From positions 1 to 5,568 of the forward strand of contig JAJNPX010000319.1 in assembly GCA_021155145.1 (NCBI GenBank): 5,568 bases of DNA, read 5' to 3'. Shown here in pieces: positions 5,558-5,568 of this stretch. Positions within the stretch are counted from its first letter, which is position 1. Every line of letters begins with the position of its first letter. The DNA is from Acidisarcina sp. (GTDB lineage Bacteria > Acidobacteriota > Blastocatellia > Pyrinomonadales > Pyrinomonadaceae). The position numbers and the translations under genes are program-made. The notes below the pieces were generated by a model. That model searched no databases. It was given only the letters and a program-made list of their open reading frames with translations, and was not told the origin of the DNA.

Positions 5558-5568
5558 TTTCGCGGTTG

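Larger units (their letters stand above)
5314..5568. other. Region without a convincing gene, rich in small palindromes and repeats
   Basis: After lpxC no frame on either strand gives a believable protein. AGAGGAGGA (5336-5344) looks like a strong Shine-Dalgarno site, but the only close start is a TTG 3 nt away that opens 13 codons. The stretch also holds the palindrome TCGGCGCCGA (5319-5328), two perfect hairpins, TCGGAGCG twice (5453-5460, 5467-5474) and a tandem repeat at the right edge. No tRNA-like fold was seen. A promoter for a gene beyond the window could lie here, but I cannot point to one. Confidence 0.5.

Overview
The window looks like a stretch of chromosome from a GC-moderate, diderm (Gram-negative-type) bacterium. 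The clearest taxonomic clue is lpxC, the committed enzyme of lipid A synthesis, which implies an outer membrane. My impression from the protein families, the scarcity of Shine-Dalgarno sites and the in-gene heptamer repeat is an uncultured Acidobacteriota-like (Blastocatellia-like) genome, but this is inference from memory and was not tested. No mobile element, CRISPR array, tRNA or rRNA is visible.

Layout from left to right. Bases 1-173 hold the 3' end of an unrecognised plus-strand gene. It converges on a minus-strand cluster across a 68-bp gap that contains three copies of an octamer. The cluster is transcribed right to left from about 4295 to 242 and holds four closely spaced genes: a 195-aa conserved-looking hypothetical protein (4283-3696), a 134-aa EVE-domain protein (3686-3282), a 451-aa ATP-grasp ligase-like protein (3262-1907) and a 539-aa carboxyltransferase subunit of a biotin-dependent acyl-CoA carboxylase (1861-242). 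The gaps are 9, 19 and 45 bp, so one transcript is likely. A good sigma70-type promoter (TTTACT, 17 bp, TACAAT) lies just upstream of the first gene.

A divergent intergenic region (4284-4455) separates this cluster from lpxC (4456-5313, plus strand). It carries a perfect 8-bp inverted repeat abutting the -35 box and a second GC-rich stem-loop. After lpxC, about 255 bp (5314-5568) show no convincing gene but contain two similar 6-bp/3-nt hairpins, an 8-bp direct repeat and a short tandem repeat at the very edge.

Functionally the window is mostly ordinary metabolism and envelope synthesis. The four-gene cluster is an unusual mix: a carboxyltransferase without its biotin carboxylase partner, an ATP-grasp ligase of unknown substrate, a modified-base-reader (EVE) protein and an unknown protein. 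The most interesting local signals are a 7-bp tandem repeat inside the carboxyltransferase gene, where a copy-number change would shift the frame, and a segment in the 195-aa protein that resembles a metalloprotease helix whose HExxH residues are absent. I did not find strong evidence for a new defence or mobile system.
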